Shown: one piece after another, positions 14,981-21,726 of the stretch
How positions within the stretch are numbered: the first letter of the stretch is position 1
Layout of the letters: every line of letters starts with the position of its first letter
Assembly: GCA_946547205.1 (NCBI GenBank)
Contig: CAMNPA010000006.1
Coordinates: 1-21,755 of the forward strand
Origin: an uncultured Selenomonadales bacterium
GTDB taxonomy: Bacteria; Bacillota; Negativicutes; Selenomonadales; Selenomonadaceae
DNA: 21,755 nt
Direction: 5' to 3'
Notes under the pieces: model-generated
Seen by the model: the letters and a program-made list of their open reading frames with translations, nothing else
Told to the model about the DNA's origin: nothing
The model's database searches: none
Made by a program: the position numbers and the translations under genes

Positions 14981-14994
14981 GTGATAAAAGTCAC
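14981..14994. promoter_or_regulatory. Fnr/Crp-type operator between narG and modA
   Basis: GTGATAAAAGTCAC (GTGA-N6-TCAC), with T before it, so the left half is a full TGTGA. The centre at 14987.5 is 34.5 bases from the far end of the narG -10 box and 33.5 from the far end of the modA -10-like box. It fits class II activation of narG and perhaps of modACB on the other side. The likely binder is the Fnr-like protein encoded at 505-1179. Confidence 0.7.
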
Positions 14995-15015
14995 CGCTTA
15001 AAAAATTCTGTGTGA

Positions 15016-15021
15016 TAAAAT
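15016..15021 (+). promoter_or_regulatory. Candidate modA -10 box
   Basis: TAAAAT, 21 nt after the palindrome at 14981-14994, one base closer than on the narG side. It would start transcription near 15028, just before the structured leader. A lone TGTGA half-site overlaps just upstream (15011-15015). Confidence 0.45.
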
Positions 15022-15035
15022 TTTGGCAGTACAAA

Positions 15036-15197
15036 TTCTCCGAGCGAAAACGTCTAAAGCGTGAGCCATGATGTTTAGCCGGGGTGCGATTGGAAACGGT
15101 CGCGCCTTCCACTTTGAAAAGGAGAGCCATACTTTGCGCAAGTTACCGGTGCAAATTTCGGGCTGTCCTTTTCGTTAAGGGCAGTCTTAAATTTTTT
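15036..15197 (+). promoter_or_regulatory. Structured modA leader, candidate Moco-type riboswitch
   Basis: About 160 nt of leader RNA that can be folded by eye. P1 pairs 15036-15041 with 15121-15126 (UUCUCC/GGAGAG). Inside it, P2 pairs 15054-15058 with 15074-15078 and continues as 15060-15062 with 15071-15073. P3 pairs GGTGCGA (15083-15089) with TCGCGCC (15100-15106) around a purine-rich loop. After P1 comes a 7-bp hairpin (15133-15139 with 15149-15155, one G-U), then a terminator-like hairpin (15161-15186) with a U tract, just before the modA ribosome binding site. A three-way junction plus terminator in front of a molybdate transporter fits the known Moco riboswitch class in position and logic. 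I cannot confirm the conserved core, so the class assignment is tentative. Another ligand or a protein-bound leader is possible. Confidence 0.5.
15161..15197 (+). terminator. Terminator-like hairpin in the modA leader (probable attenuator)
   Basis: GGCTGTCCTT (15161-15170), loop TTCGTT, and AAGGGCAGTC (15177-15186) form a 10-bp stem with two G-U pairs. TTAAATTTTTT follows and then the GGAGG of modA. Its place between the folded leader and the start codon suggests conditional termination of modACB. An unconditional terminator here would make no sense for the operon. Confidence 0.6.
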
Positions 15198-15210
15198 GGA
15201 GGCATGTGTT

Positions 15211-16005
15211 ATGAAAAAGTTTTTTGCGTTGATGGCGATGTTGTGTCTGCTGATGACAGGTTGCGGCGGCGATTCAAGCAAATCGGACGGCGAGAAAAAA
15301 TTAGCGGAACCGACAGAACTTCACGTTGCGGCAGCGGCAAGTTTAACCGACGCGATGAAAGAACTTTCGGCGATGTACGAGAAAGACAATCCCGACGTGA
15401 AATTTGTCTTCAATTTCGGCTCAAGCGGCGCACTTCAGCAGGCGATTGAAAATGGCGGTGAGACCGATTTATTTTTCTCCGCCGCGCAAAAACAAATGGA
15501 CGCTCTTGAAAAATCCGGCAACCTTGCTGACGGCACGCGGAAAAATTTGTTGCGCAATGAAGTCGTGCTGATTGTCCCGAAGGTCGACGCAAAACCTATC
15601 AAAGCGTTTGAAGACCTTACCGGCGACAACATTCAACGCGTCGCGCTCGGCGAACCTAAAGGCGTTCCCGTCGGTCAATACAGTGAAGAAATTCTGACGA
15701 ATCTCGGCATTTTGGACGCTGTCAAAGCTAAGGCGGTTTACGGCTCCGATGTGCGTCAAGTGCTCTCTTGGGTCGAGACCGGCGACGCTGATTGCGGAAT
15801 TGTTTACGCGACGGACGCCGCTGTTTCCGATAAAGTCAACGTCGTTGCGGTTGCGCCGGAAACAAGTCATAAGCCTGTAATTTATCCCGCCGCCGTCATC
15901 AAGGACACGAAAAAACTTGACGCCGCGAAAAAATTCTTGGACTTCGTGAGCAGCGACGCCGCCAAAAAAGTTTTCGAGAAATATGGCTTTAAAGTCGTCG
16001 GCTGA
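15211..16005 (+). CDS. modA: Molybdate-binding lipoprotein ModA (ABC transporter)
   Basis: Extracytoplasmic solute-binding protein that captures molybdate (possibly tungstate) for the ModCB transporter. The protein has 264 residues. The start MKKFFALMAMLCLLMTGCGG gives a lipoprotein signal with lipobox LMTGC, so the mature protein is anchored by a lipidated Cys near residue 18. The ModA signatures are HVAAAASLTDAMKEL and FNFGSSGALQQAIENG, whose Ser residues bind the oxyanion, then VALGEPKGVPVGQYSEE, and DCGIVYATDA near the second half of the site. ATG 15211 follows GGAGG (15198-15202); TTG 15196 is rejected because it would spoil the signal peptide. The stop overlaps the start of modC by one base. 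Confidence 0.95.
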   Translation: MKKFFALMAMLCLLMTGCGGDSSKSDGEKKLAEPTELHVAAAASLTDAMKELSAMYEKDNPDVKFVFNFGSSGALQQAIENGGETDLFFSAAQKQMDALEKSGNLADGTRKNLLRNEVVLIVPKVDAKPIKAFEDLTGDNIQRVALGEPKGVPVGQYSEEILTNLGILDAVKAKAVYGSDVRQVLSWVETGDADCGIVYATDAAVSDKVNVVAVAPETSHKPVIYPAAVIKDTKKLDAAKKFLDFVSSDAAKKVFEKYGFKVVG

Positions 16006-17039
16006 TGGAGCTGTACGTTAGAATCAGAAAAAAGTTGCGCGACTTTGATCTTGATGTTGAGTTCACGGCACGCGACGGAGTGTTTGCACTTTTAGGCGCG
16101 TCGGGTTGCGGAAAATCTATAACGCTGAAAATTATCGCGGGCATTGAGACGCCTGACGAAGGTCAAGTGATTTTCAACGGACGCACGCTTTTTGACAGCG
16201 ACAAGAAAATTAATCTTCCGCCACAAACTCGACGCGTCGGCTATCTCTTTCAAAATTACGCGCTGTTCCCGAATATGACGGTTGCGGAAAATATTTTGTT
16301 CGCGATGAGCGGCACGGACGATGAAAAAAATCTCAAGCTCAAGGAGAATTTGTCGCGCTTAAAACTTGACGGGCTGGAGAATTCATATCCGCGCGAACTT
16401 TCCGGCGGACAACAGCAACGCGTAGCATTGTCGAGAATTTTGACTTCGCACGCGGAATTTTTGTTGCTCGACGAACCGTTTTCGGCACTCGACAGCTTTT
16501 TGAAGTGGCAGTTGGAATTGGAATTGCTCGACGTGTTCAAATCTTACGGCAACGCGGCGATTTTGGTTTCGCACGACCGCAACGAAGTTTTTCGGCTCGC
16601 GGACAGAGTTGCAGTTTTAAATGCGGGCAAAGTCGACGTTCTCGGCACGGTGCACGAAATTTTTTCTCGACCGCAAACGGTAGCCGCCGCAGTGTTGACA
16701 GGTTGCAAAAATATTTCCGCCGCCCGAAAAATTTCCGAGGATAAACTTTTCGCGGAAGATTGGCAGCTGACATTGACGGCAAAAAAAATTCCCGACGATT
16801 TGAAATTCATCGGGATACACGATCACAATTTGGAGCTGCGGGCGACAGCGGGCGAAAACACGTTTCCATTTGAAATTGTGCGGCTCGTTGAGGATTCGTC
16901 GCATTTTTTGCTGATGGTCAGAGTTCCGAACTCCGACGCGTTGCCGATTCGTTGGCAAGTCAACAAAAAATTTCGGCGCGCGGATTCTGAACTTTTCCTG
17001 CACATTCCCGCCGAAAAAATAATTTTGCTGAACAGGTGA
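16005..17039 (+). CDS. modC: Molybdate ABC transporter ATP-binding protein ModC
   Basis: Hydrolyses ATP to drive molybdate import through ModB. The protein has 344 residues. The Walker A is LLGASGCGKS, the Q-loop is in LFQNYALFPN, the ABC signature is LSGGQQQRVALSR, Walker B is FLLLDEPFSALD and the switch His is in LVSHDRNEVF. The C-terminal part, about 235-344, is a TOBE-like domain, usual in ModC for molybdate sensing. The Q-N-Y-A-L-F-P-N string is common to the CUT1, sulfate and molybdate importer ATPases. The assignment to ModC therefore rests on neighbours modA and modB. The ATG overlaps the modA TGA by one base, and modB starts 4 nt downstream. Confidence 0.9.
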   Translation: MELYVRIRKKLRDFDLDVEFTARDGVFALLGASGCGKSITLKIIAGIETPDEGQVIFNGRTLFDSDKKINLPPQTRRVGYLFQNYALFPNMTVAENILFAMSGTDDEKNLKLKENLSRLKLDGLENSYPRELSGGQQQRVALSRILTSHAEFLLLDEPFSALDSFLKWQLELELLDVFKSYGNAAILVSHDRNEVFRLADRVAVLNAGKVDVLGTVHEIFSRPQTVAAAVLTGCKNISAARKISEDKLFAEDWQLTLTAKKIPDDLKFIGIHDHNLELRATAGENTFPFEIVRLVEDSSHFLLMVRVPNSDALPIRWQVNKKFRRADSELFLHIPAEKIILLNR

Positions 17040-17043
17040 ACCA

Positions 17044-17724
17044 ATGGACAGTCCGCTATTCATATCGCTGAAAACTTCAGTCGCCGCAACATTCATATCG
17101 TTCTTTTTGGGAATTTTTCTCGCGCATGAAGTCGTTAAGCTCAAAAGATTCAAAGCAATCGCCGACGCCGTGATAACGTTGCCGATGGTTTTGCCGCCGA
17201 CAGTCGTAGGATTTTTCTTGTTGCTGCTTTTCGGCAAGCGCAGTGTCATCGGGAAATTTTTATTGCAATTCGATATAAATCTGGTTTTCACGTGGAAAGC
17301 GGCAGTAATTTCTGCAGTCGTAGTTTCGTTGCCGCTGATGTATCGGACGACGCGCGGAGCCTTTGAACAGCTCGACCAAAACATAATTCACGCGGCAAGA
17401 ACGTTAGGAGTGTCGGAGCGAAAAATTTTTTGGCGAATCATTTTGCCGAACGTGCGCTACGGAATTTTGGCGGGAACGGTTTTAACATTCACGCGGACAA
17501 TGGGCGAGTTCGGAGCGACAATGATGTTCGCGGGCAACATACCCGGCATCACGCAGACGATGTCGACGGCGATTTATTCTTCCGTCCAAGCCAACGATTA
17601 CGACTCGGCGTTCATGCAAGCAATATCGCTGATAATTTTATCCGTGTCGTTTATGGTCGCGTCAAATTTCGTCTCGTGGCGTAATTTTATGAAGTTCACG
17701 ATAAAACGTCCGGGCTTGCGTTGA
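17044..17724 (+). CDS. modB: Molybdate ABC transporter permease ModB
   Basis: Inner-membrane channel subunit, 226 residues with about five to six membrane helices. The cytoplasmic coupling (EAA) loop is clear: AARTLGVSERKIFWRIILPN, followed by VRYGILAGTVLTFTRTMGEFGAT, a strong ModB/CysT family signature. VLPPTVVGFFLLLLFG near residue 50 is also typical of ModB. The order modA-modC-modB differs from the common modA-modB-modC. The stop TGA (17722-17724) lies inside the -35 box of the next gene, and no terminator is seen between them. Confidence 0.94.
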   Translation: MDSPLFISLKTSVAATFISFFLGIFLAHEVVKLKRFKAIADAVITLPMVLPPTVVGFFLLLLFGKRSVIGKFLLQFDINLVFTWKAAVISAVVVSLPLMYRTTRGAFEQLDQNIIHAARTLGVSERKIFWRIILPNVRYGILAGTVLTFTRTMGEFGATMMFAGNIPGITQTMSTAIYSSVQANDYDSAFMQAISLIILSVSFMVASNFVSWRNFMKFTIKRPGLR

Positions 17725-17749
17725 CTTCGCAAAACGGCTCGTCTACAAT
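17721..17749 (+). promoter_or_regulatory. Sigma-70 promoter of the CARF-HEPN gene
   Basis: TTGACT (17721-17726), a 17-nt spacer, and TACAAT (17744-17749) match the consensus at 5 of 6 positions each with the ideal spacing. The start of transcription is expected near 17756, with a leader of about 38 nt. Unlike the nar/mod promoters it has no Fnr palindrome, so basal expression independent of oxygen is expected. Confidence 0.75.
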
Positions 17750-17793
17750 GCGGGCAAGAAATTTTAAACGTTGGCGAAAGGAAATTCTCTGTG

Positions 17794-19530
17794 ATGAAAA
17801 ATATCTTGCTCCTATTCCTAAGTGATGTTAAGACGACCAAAGACGGCGATAAGGTTGTCGCTAAAAAGACGCTTTATACAAATGTTGACGGCGAAAAAAC
17901 TCAAACGACGAACGAATCCGCGTTGCGCTACCTGCTCGAAAAAATTTCGCTCGACAAAATTTTTATCTTCGCGTCGAAAAAAGTTCGCGGGAACATTACG
18001 CATTTCGACAGAGACACGAACAAAGTTTTGCCGCTTCTCGTCGACGGTGAGCCGCAAACGCATTTGGATTTTTCATTGGCACGATTTGAAAAATTTTTGC
18101 CGAACTTTGATCGCTTTATCTTAAACTACGACGAAAACAATTCCGGCAACGAAAATCTTCAGAGCGTCGCGGAAATGGCGCGGCACATTCAAAAATTCGC
18201 GGGCGATGATGAAGTTACCTTGCACGTAGATTTAACCGGCGGCATGCGGCATGTGAATATGTTGATGCTTGAGCTGACGCGGCTTTTGGAATACAGCGGC
18301 TTGAAGGTCGACAAAGTTCTTTATTCAAATTTCGAAAAAGGCATCGTTGAGGAGATTCAGAACGTTTACGATTTGTTTCAGCTGATAGCCGGCGTTGAGG
18401 AGTTCGTGAATTTCGGCAGCGTCAAGGCGTTGACGGGCAAGAACGGCTATTATTCGGGCAAGACGCTTTCCGCGCCGTTGAAGAAACTTTTGGACGCGAT
18501 GGAAAATTTTGCCGCCGCGATAAAACTTTGTCACTACGGGCAATTCAGCGAGTCAATTAAAAATCTTCACGCCGCCATTCACGATTTCGACAAGCAGCCT
18601 TCCGACGACGTGGAATATATTTTGATGTCGCGGCTTATCGGGCGAATACATGCGCATTACAAAGATTTGATTGCCTTCAACGAAAAGGACGATTTGCAAG
18701 TGATTCGTTGGTGTTTGGAAAATGATTATCTTCAGCAGGCGTTGACGCTTTACACTGAACAAATTCCCGAATATTTGGGCGAGAACGGAATTATTGCGCA
18801 GTCGGCGGAAGAGGAAAAAAATTTGCTTGAGCTCGTCGGCAAGGACAGCATGGGTCGCAAGCGTTGGTTTTATTTGTTCAGCGATTTCAAGTTGAAAGAC
18901 GATTTGCTCGGCAAAGGCAAGCGCGAATATTGCAAAGCCGTCAAGTCCGCCGCACAAAAGATCGTCAAGGAAAAAACTTTCGACGTTGATGAGTGGCTTC
19001 AGGCGTTGAACGAAAAACTTGCGCCGCTGAATCTGCACTGCACGGACGACAAAAATTTTCGTGCACAATTTGAAACGCTCGTGGAAATTTTTAATGATCC
19101 TTCGACGTTGAAGGAACTTTCTTCCGCCAAACTCGATCCGATTCGTCCGATTGTCGTTGCACTTTCCGCAAAGTTTGAGCCGACGACAAAAGGTTTTGAG
19201 CGCAGGAAAATTCTCGCGTACTTTTTGAGCAACACGCTTTCCGACAACAATGTCACGGAATATTTTATCAGCAACGGCTTCATGAAGTGGACAAGAGAAT
19301 ATCAGCACGCCCAAAAAATTTATGAGTTGCTCGTTGAGAAAATTTTTTCCGTCAACATTGCGACTGAAGAATTTCTGAGCATTGCCGACAAATATTTCCG
19401 CATAAAAATCGAACGCAACCACAGCAACCATGCTCACGAAGAGCGCGGCGAATTCAAGACTGCCGACGAACTTCGCAACTTCATGATTGGTGCGCTTGAA
19501 GAGATTGAAAAAAATTTGCCGACGAAGTAA
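17794..19530 (+). CDS. CARF-HEPN protein of the TM1812/Csx1-Csm6 type, predicted RNase
   Basis: A 578-residue protein. The N-terminal about 220 residues look like a CARF (Rossmann-like) domain of the TM1812 type. It starts KNILLLFLSDV, has a ligand-site strand-loop LHVDLTGGMRHVNMLMLEL at about 143-161, and then VDKVLYSNFEKG and YDLFQLIAGVEEFVNFGSVK. CARF domains bind cyclic oligoadenylates made by Cas10 in type III CRISPR systems. A helical middle follows. Near the C-terminus R541-N-x3-H546 (RNHSNH, Arg codon at 19414) fits the R-x4-6-H motif of HEPN RNases. It is probably a ligand-activated RNA-cutting effector. No CRISPR array, cas10 or other cas gene is in the window. It starts at ATG 17794 (GTG 17791 is also possible) after AAAGGAAA, and it converges on the WYL gene with a 9-bp gap. 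Confidence 0.82.
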   Translation: MKNILLLFLSDVKTTKDGDKVVAKKTLYTNVDGEKTQTTNESALRYLLEKISLDKIFIFASKKVRGNITHFDRDTNKVLPLLVDGEPQTHLDFSLARFEKFLPNFDRFILNYDENNSGNENLQSVAEMARHIQKFAGDDEVTLHVDLTGGMRHVNMLMLELTRLLEYSGLKVDKVLYSNFEKGIVEEIQNVYDLFQLIAGVEEFVNFGSVKALTGKNGYYSGKTLSAPLKKLLDAMENFAAAIKLCHYGQFSESIKNLHAAIHDFDKQPSDDVEYILMSRLIGRIHAHYKDLIAFNEKDDLQVIRWCLENDYLQQALTLYTEQIPEYLGENGIIAQSAEEEKNLLELVGKDSMGRKRWFYLFSDFKLKDDLLGKGKREYCKAVKSAAQKIVKEKTFDVDEWLQALNEKLAPLNLHCTDDKNFRAQFETLVEIFNDPSTLKELSSAKLDPIRPIVVALSAKFEPTTKGFERRKILAYFLSNTLSDNNVTEYFISNGFMKWTREYQHAQKIYELLVEKIFSVNIATEEFLSIADKYFRIKIERNHSNHAHEERGEFKTADELRNFMIGALEEIEKNLPTK

Positions 19531-19539
19531 AGATATTTT

Positions 19540-20475
19540 TCATGTGTACAGAGCGCATATTTCGGAAAATTTTTTGATGACTCGTTCGCGGAAAGACTTC
19601 GGAGCAATGACGGTAGCAGTCGCGCCCAACGAAAAAATTTTCTCAAAAATTTCTTCCTCGTCAAGCGTGCAATAGCTGATCGTCAAAAAATACGTGCCGT
19701 CGTCTTGAAGTCGCGCCTTTTTATCAAACGAACTGAACAGAGCGAAACAACGTTCAACGGCGTTGCGAGTGTTTTGAACTTCCAACGAGACTTCGGCGGC
19801 GTGTTCGGCGTAAAATTTTTTCAACAGGTCGTCGGCATCGTTCGGAGTAAATTCGTCGCACAAAGTCAACGCGTTCAAATTTTCGACGGAAATTTTTTCA
19901 ACGGTCTGCGTTTCTTCGCGCAAAACAATCAGAAAATATTCATCAGCCGCAGAGTCATATTCCAATCGGCAAGGCGTCAAGAGTTCGTCGCCGCAAAAAA
20001 TTTTCCGCCGTGAACGCAAAGCCGCGACGATGATTGACAGCACGTTGAAAAATTTTTCGCCCGCAGATGTCGTTTCGTTGACGCGGAGTTTTCGCCAAAA
20101 ATTTTTTTCATACAGCGGCGGGAAATTTTTCAGTCTGCTCAATAATTTTTGTCGCAAGTCGTCGGGCAACATGAATCTCAATTCCGCGTCGCCGAGTATG
20201 GTTTTCAGCCAGAAAAGTTCGGTGTCGCTCATCGGCAGTGAAAATTTTTTTCCGAACGGCTCTGCGAATCCCGCGCGGTTGAATTTGAACAGCGTATCGA
20301 CGATTTCTTCTTCGCGCTCTCGTTCCGGTGCCTCAACGTAAATAAATTCCGGCAGCTCAAAAATTCGTCGGAGGATGTCTTTTCGCGTCAACTTCGCGCC
20401 CGCGTGAATTTCGTTGACGATTTGGCACAGCAAGCGGAAGACGGGATTTTTCGTGTCGTCAAACAGGCTCTGCAT
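19540..20475 (-). CDS. WYL-domain protein, second of a pair (putative regulator)
   Basis: A 311-residue predicted ligand-sensing regulator. The N-terminus (about 1-75) is helical and could be a winged HTH. Residues about 140-225 look like a WYL domain, with Y-F-L in place of W-Y-L (DEYFLIVLREETQTVEKISV). The C-terminus ends like the WCX extension of WYL proteins (LGATATVIAPKSFRERVIKK). WYL domains occur widely in regulators of CRISPR and other phage-defence loci. The start lies inside the end of the upstream WYL gene (17-bp overlap), so the two are translated from one mRNA and may form a heteromer. It ends 9 bp from the convergent CARF-HEPN gene. The WYL call is by motif resemblance only; the sequence is divergent. 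Confidence 0.7.
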   Translation of the reverse strand: MQSLFDDTKNPVFRLLCQIVNEIHAGAKLTRKDILRRIFELPEFIYVEAPEREREEEIVDTLFKFNRAGFAEPFGKKFSLPMSDTELFWLKTILGDAELRFMLPDDLRQKLLSRLKNFPPLYEKNFWRKLRVNETTSAGEKFFNVLSIIVAALRSRRKIFCGDELLTPCRLEYDSAADEYFLIVLREETQTVEKISVENLNALTLCDEFTPNDADDLLKKFYAEHAAEVSLEVQNTRNAVERCFALFSSFDKKARLQDDGTYFLTISYCTLDEEEIFEKIFSLGATATVIAPKSFRERVIKKFSEICALYT

Positions 20476-21682
20476 AAATTTTCAAAGCCTCCTGAACGTC
20501 GCGGCTCATTCGTTCGCGCAAATTGTCTGCACCTGCCAAAATTTCTGCCCACGGTTGAAATTTCCACAGTCGCGGATAAATTTGCAACGGGTCGGGCGTT
20601 TCGACGACGCAAATAAATTCGTCGGCTGATTCGTTGACGATTCGCATTGGCAATTCTTTCGACAAAAGTTTTTCGCGGATTAGTCGTTCGTGCTGATTTT
20701 GAAACTTCACGCGCAGACGGACTTCACGCAACTTTTGACGCGGCGACGAGAAATTTTCTGTCGATTCGTCGACTAAACTTATCGCTGAAATTTTTTCGAC
20801 ACGAAGCCGCATCAATTCGCCTTGATTGAGCGCGACGAGATATTGACGGCTGCAGAGAAAATCGGTTTCGACGGCAAGCGGCGTGACAATCGCGGGCGGT
20901 TTCGATTCGCGGACGACAGAAATTTTTTTGCGGCGAGTGACAGCGTTGAGTACGGTCAACAATAAATCGTCGTCGAGGATTCGCGCAAAGTTGTTGTTCT
21001 TGAATTGAAACAGCTCCTGCGAGACTTCGGGCATGTCATAGAAATTTTTCAGACTGTCGCACAAAAAATATCCTGCCGTGCCGATGAGCGAGACGTTGCG
21101 GAAAAAATTCAGTGCGTCGGACAAAATCTGAACTTCGTCGGCTGAAAGGTCGCCCAACGGATTGGAAATTTTTTCGTAGAGAATTTTTTTCTTTGACACG
21201 ACACGGCGGACGATGCCCGAATCAATCAGCTCGTTCAGTCGTCGGCGAAAAGTTTGCGTCAAATCGTCGTTGAGTCGGCTCGAATCATAATCAATCAAAA
21301 AATCTTCAGCCCGCGACAAAATTTCCGTCATCGGCAACGGCTCCGCGTCTTGCAAAATCTGCAAGAGAATGATTTTTTTCAGGCAATGTTCCGGCAGCAA
21401 CGTTTTGAGCAGAAACGACGAGTAGAAATAATTTTCGCTGCCGTGACGGAAATCGCCGACGAAAGTGAAGTAAGAATATTTTTCGTGGCGCGTGACCTGC
21501 AAATTTTTTTCGGGCACGAAGAATCGAATTTGGCGCAAGAAGTCGTCGTAGGTGCGCGGCGTGATGGCGTGTCGAGAAAACAGCGTGCGATGATAGCAGC
21601 CGTAAGACACCAGCCGCAAAAATTTTCTCAAGCCCGCGTGCGAGCGATGAAATTTGTTGAGAATTTTCGGGAGCTTGTTCAT
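20459..21682 (-). CDS. WYL-domain transcriptional regulator, first of a pair
   Basis: A 407-residue protein. The N-terminal half has helical segments that could be one or two winged HTH units, for example LKKIILLQILQDAEPLPMTE at about 105-125 and FRRRLNELIDSGIVRRVVSK later. The WYL domain is at about 255-325, with motif SRQYLVALNQGELMRLRVEK (Q-Y-L for W-Y-L, and the conserved Arg before the last strand). The C-terminal WCX-type extension ends with WAEILAGADNLRERMSRDVQ. This architecture (HTH-WYL-WCX) is that of known DNA-binding regulators such as PafBC-like and BrxR/CapW proteins. ATG 21682 follows AAGGAA at 7 nt spacing. It probably controls its own operon and perhaps the facing CARF-HEPN gene. 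Confidence 0.82.
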   Translation of the reverse strand: MNKLPKILNKFHRSHAGLRKFLRLVSYGCYHRTLFSRHAITPRTYDDFLRQIRFFVPEKNLQVTRHEKYSYFTFVGDFRHGSENYFYSSFLLKTLLPEHCLKKIILLQILQDAEPLPMTEILSRAEDFLIDYDSSRLNDDLTQTFRRRLNELIDSGIVRRVVSKKKILYEKISNPLGDLSADEVQILSDALNFFRNVSLIGTAGYFLCDSLKNFYDMPEVSQELFQFKNNNFARILDDDLLLTVLNAVTRRKKISVVRESKPPAIVTPLAVETDFLCSRQYLVALNQGELMRLRVEKISAISLVDESTENFSSPRQKLREVRLRVKFQNQHERLIREKLLSKELPMRIVNESADEFICVVETPDPLQIYPRLWKFQPWAEILAGADNLRERMSRDVQEALKIYAEPV

Positions 21683-21726
21683 TGAATCGTTCCTTAAAAA
21701 TTTTTGTCGTCAGTCAAACCTAAAAA

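Noticed and set aside
15011..15026. Second Fnr site at the TGTGATAAAATTTTGG stretch.
   Set aside because: Only the left half-site is present; the right half does not match TCACA.
14930..15130. N-terminal extension of narG by about 67 codons, in an open frame up to 15130.
   Set aside because: The extension has no NarG similarity and crosses the -10 box and the Fnr palindrome. GTG 14929 has a strong RBS and begins the family N-terminus.
15063..15130. Direct repeat GAGCCAT at 15063-15069 and 15124-15130 as an operator pair.
   Set aside because: Only 7 bases, 61 apart, and both copies lie within proposed RNA structure; chance is likely.
15196..15210. TTG start of modA at 15196.
   Set aside because: It overlaps the U tract and RBS and would put acidic residues and a Cys before the signal peptide.
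21683..21717. Promoter for the WYL operon with TTGACT at 21712-21717 (minus strand).
   Set aside because: No acceptable -10 hexamer lies at 16-18 nt; the spacer runs into the RBS. The true promoter is unclear.
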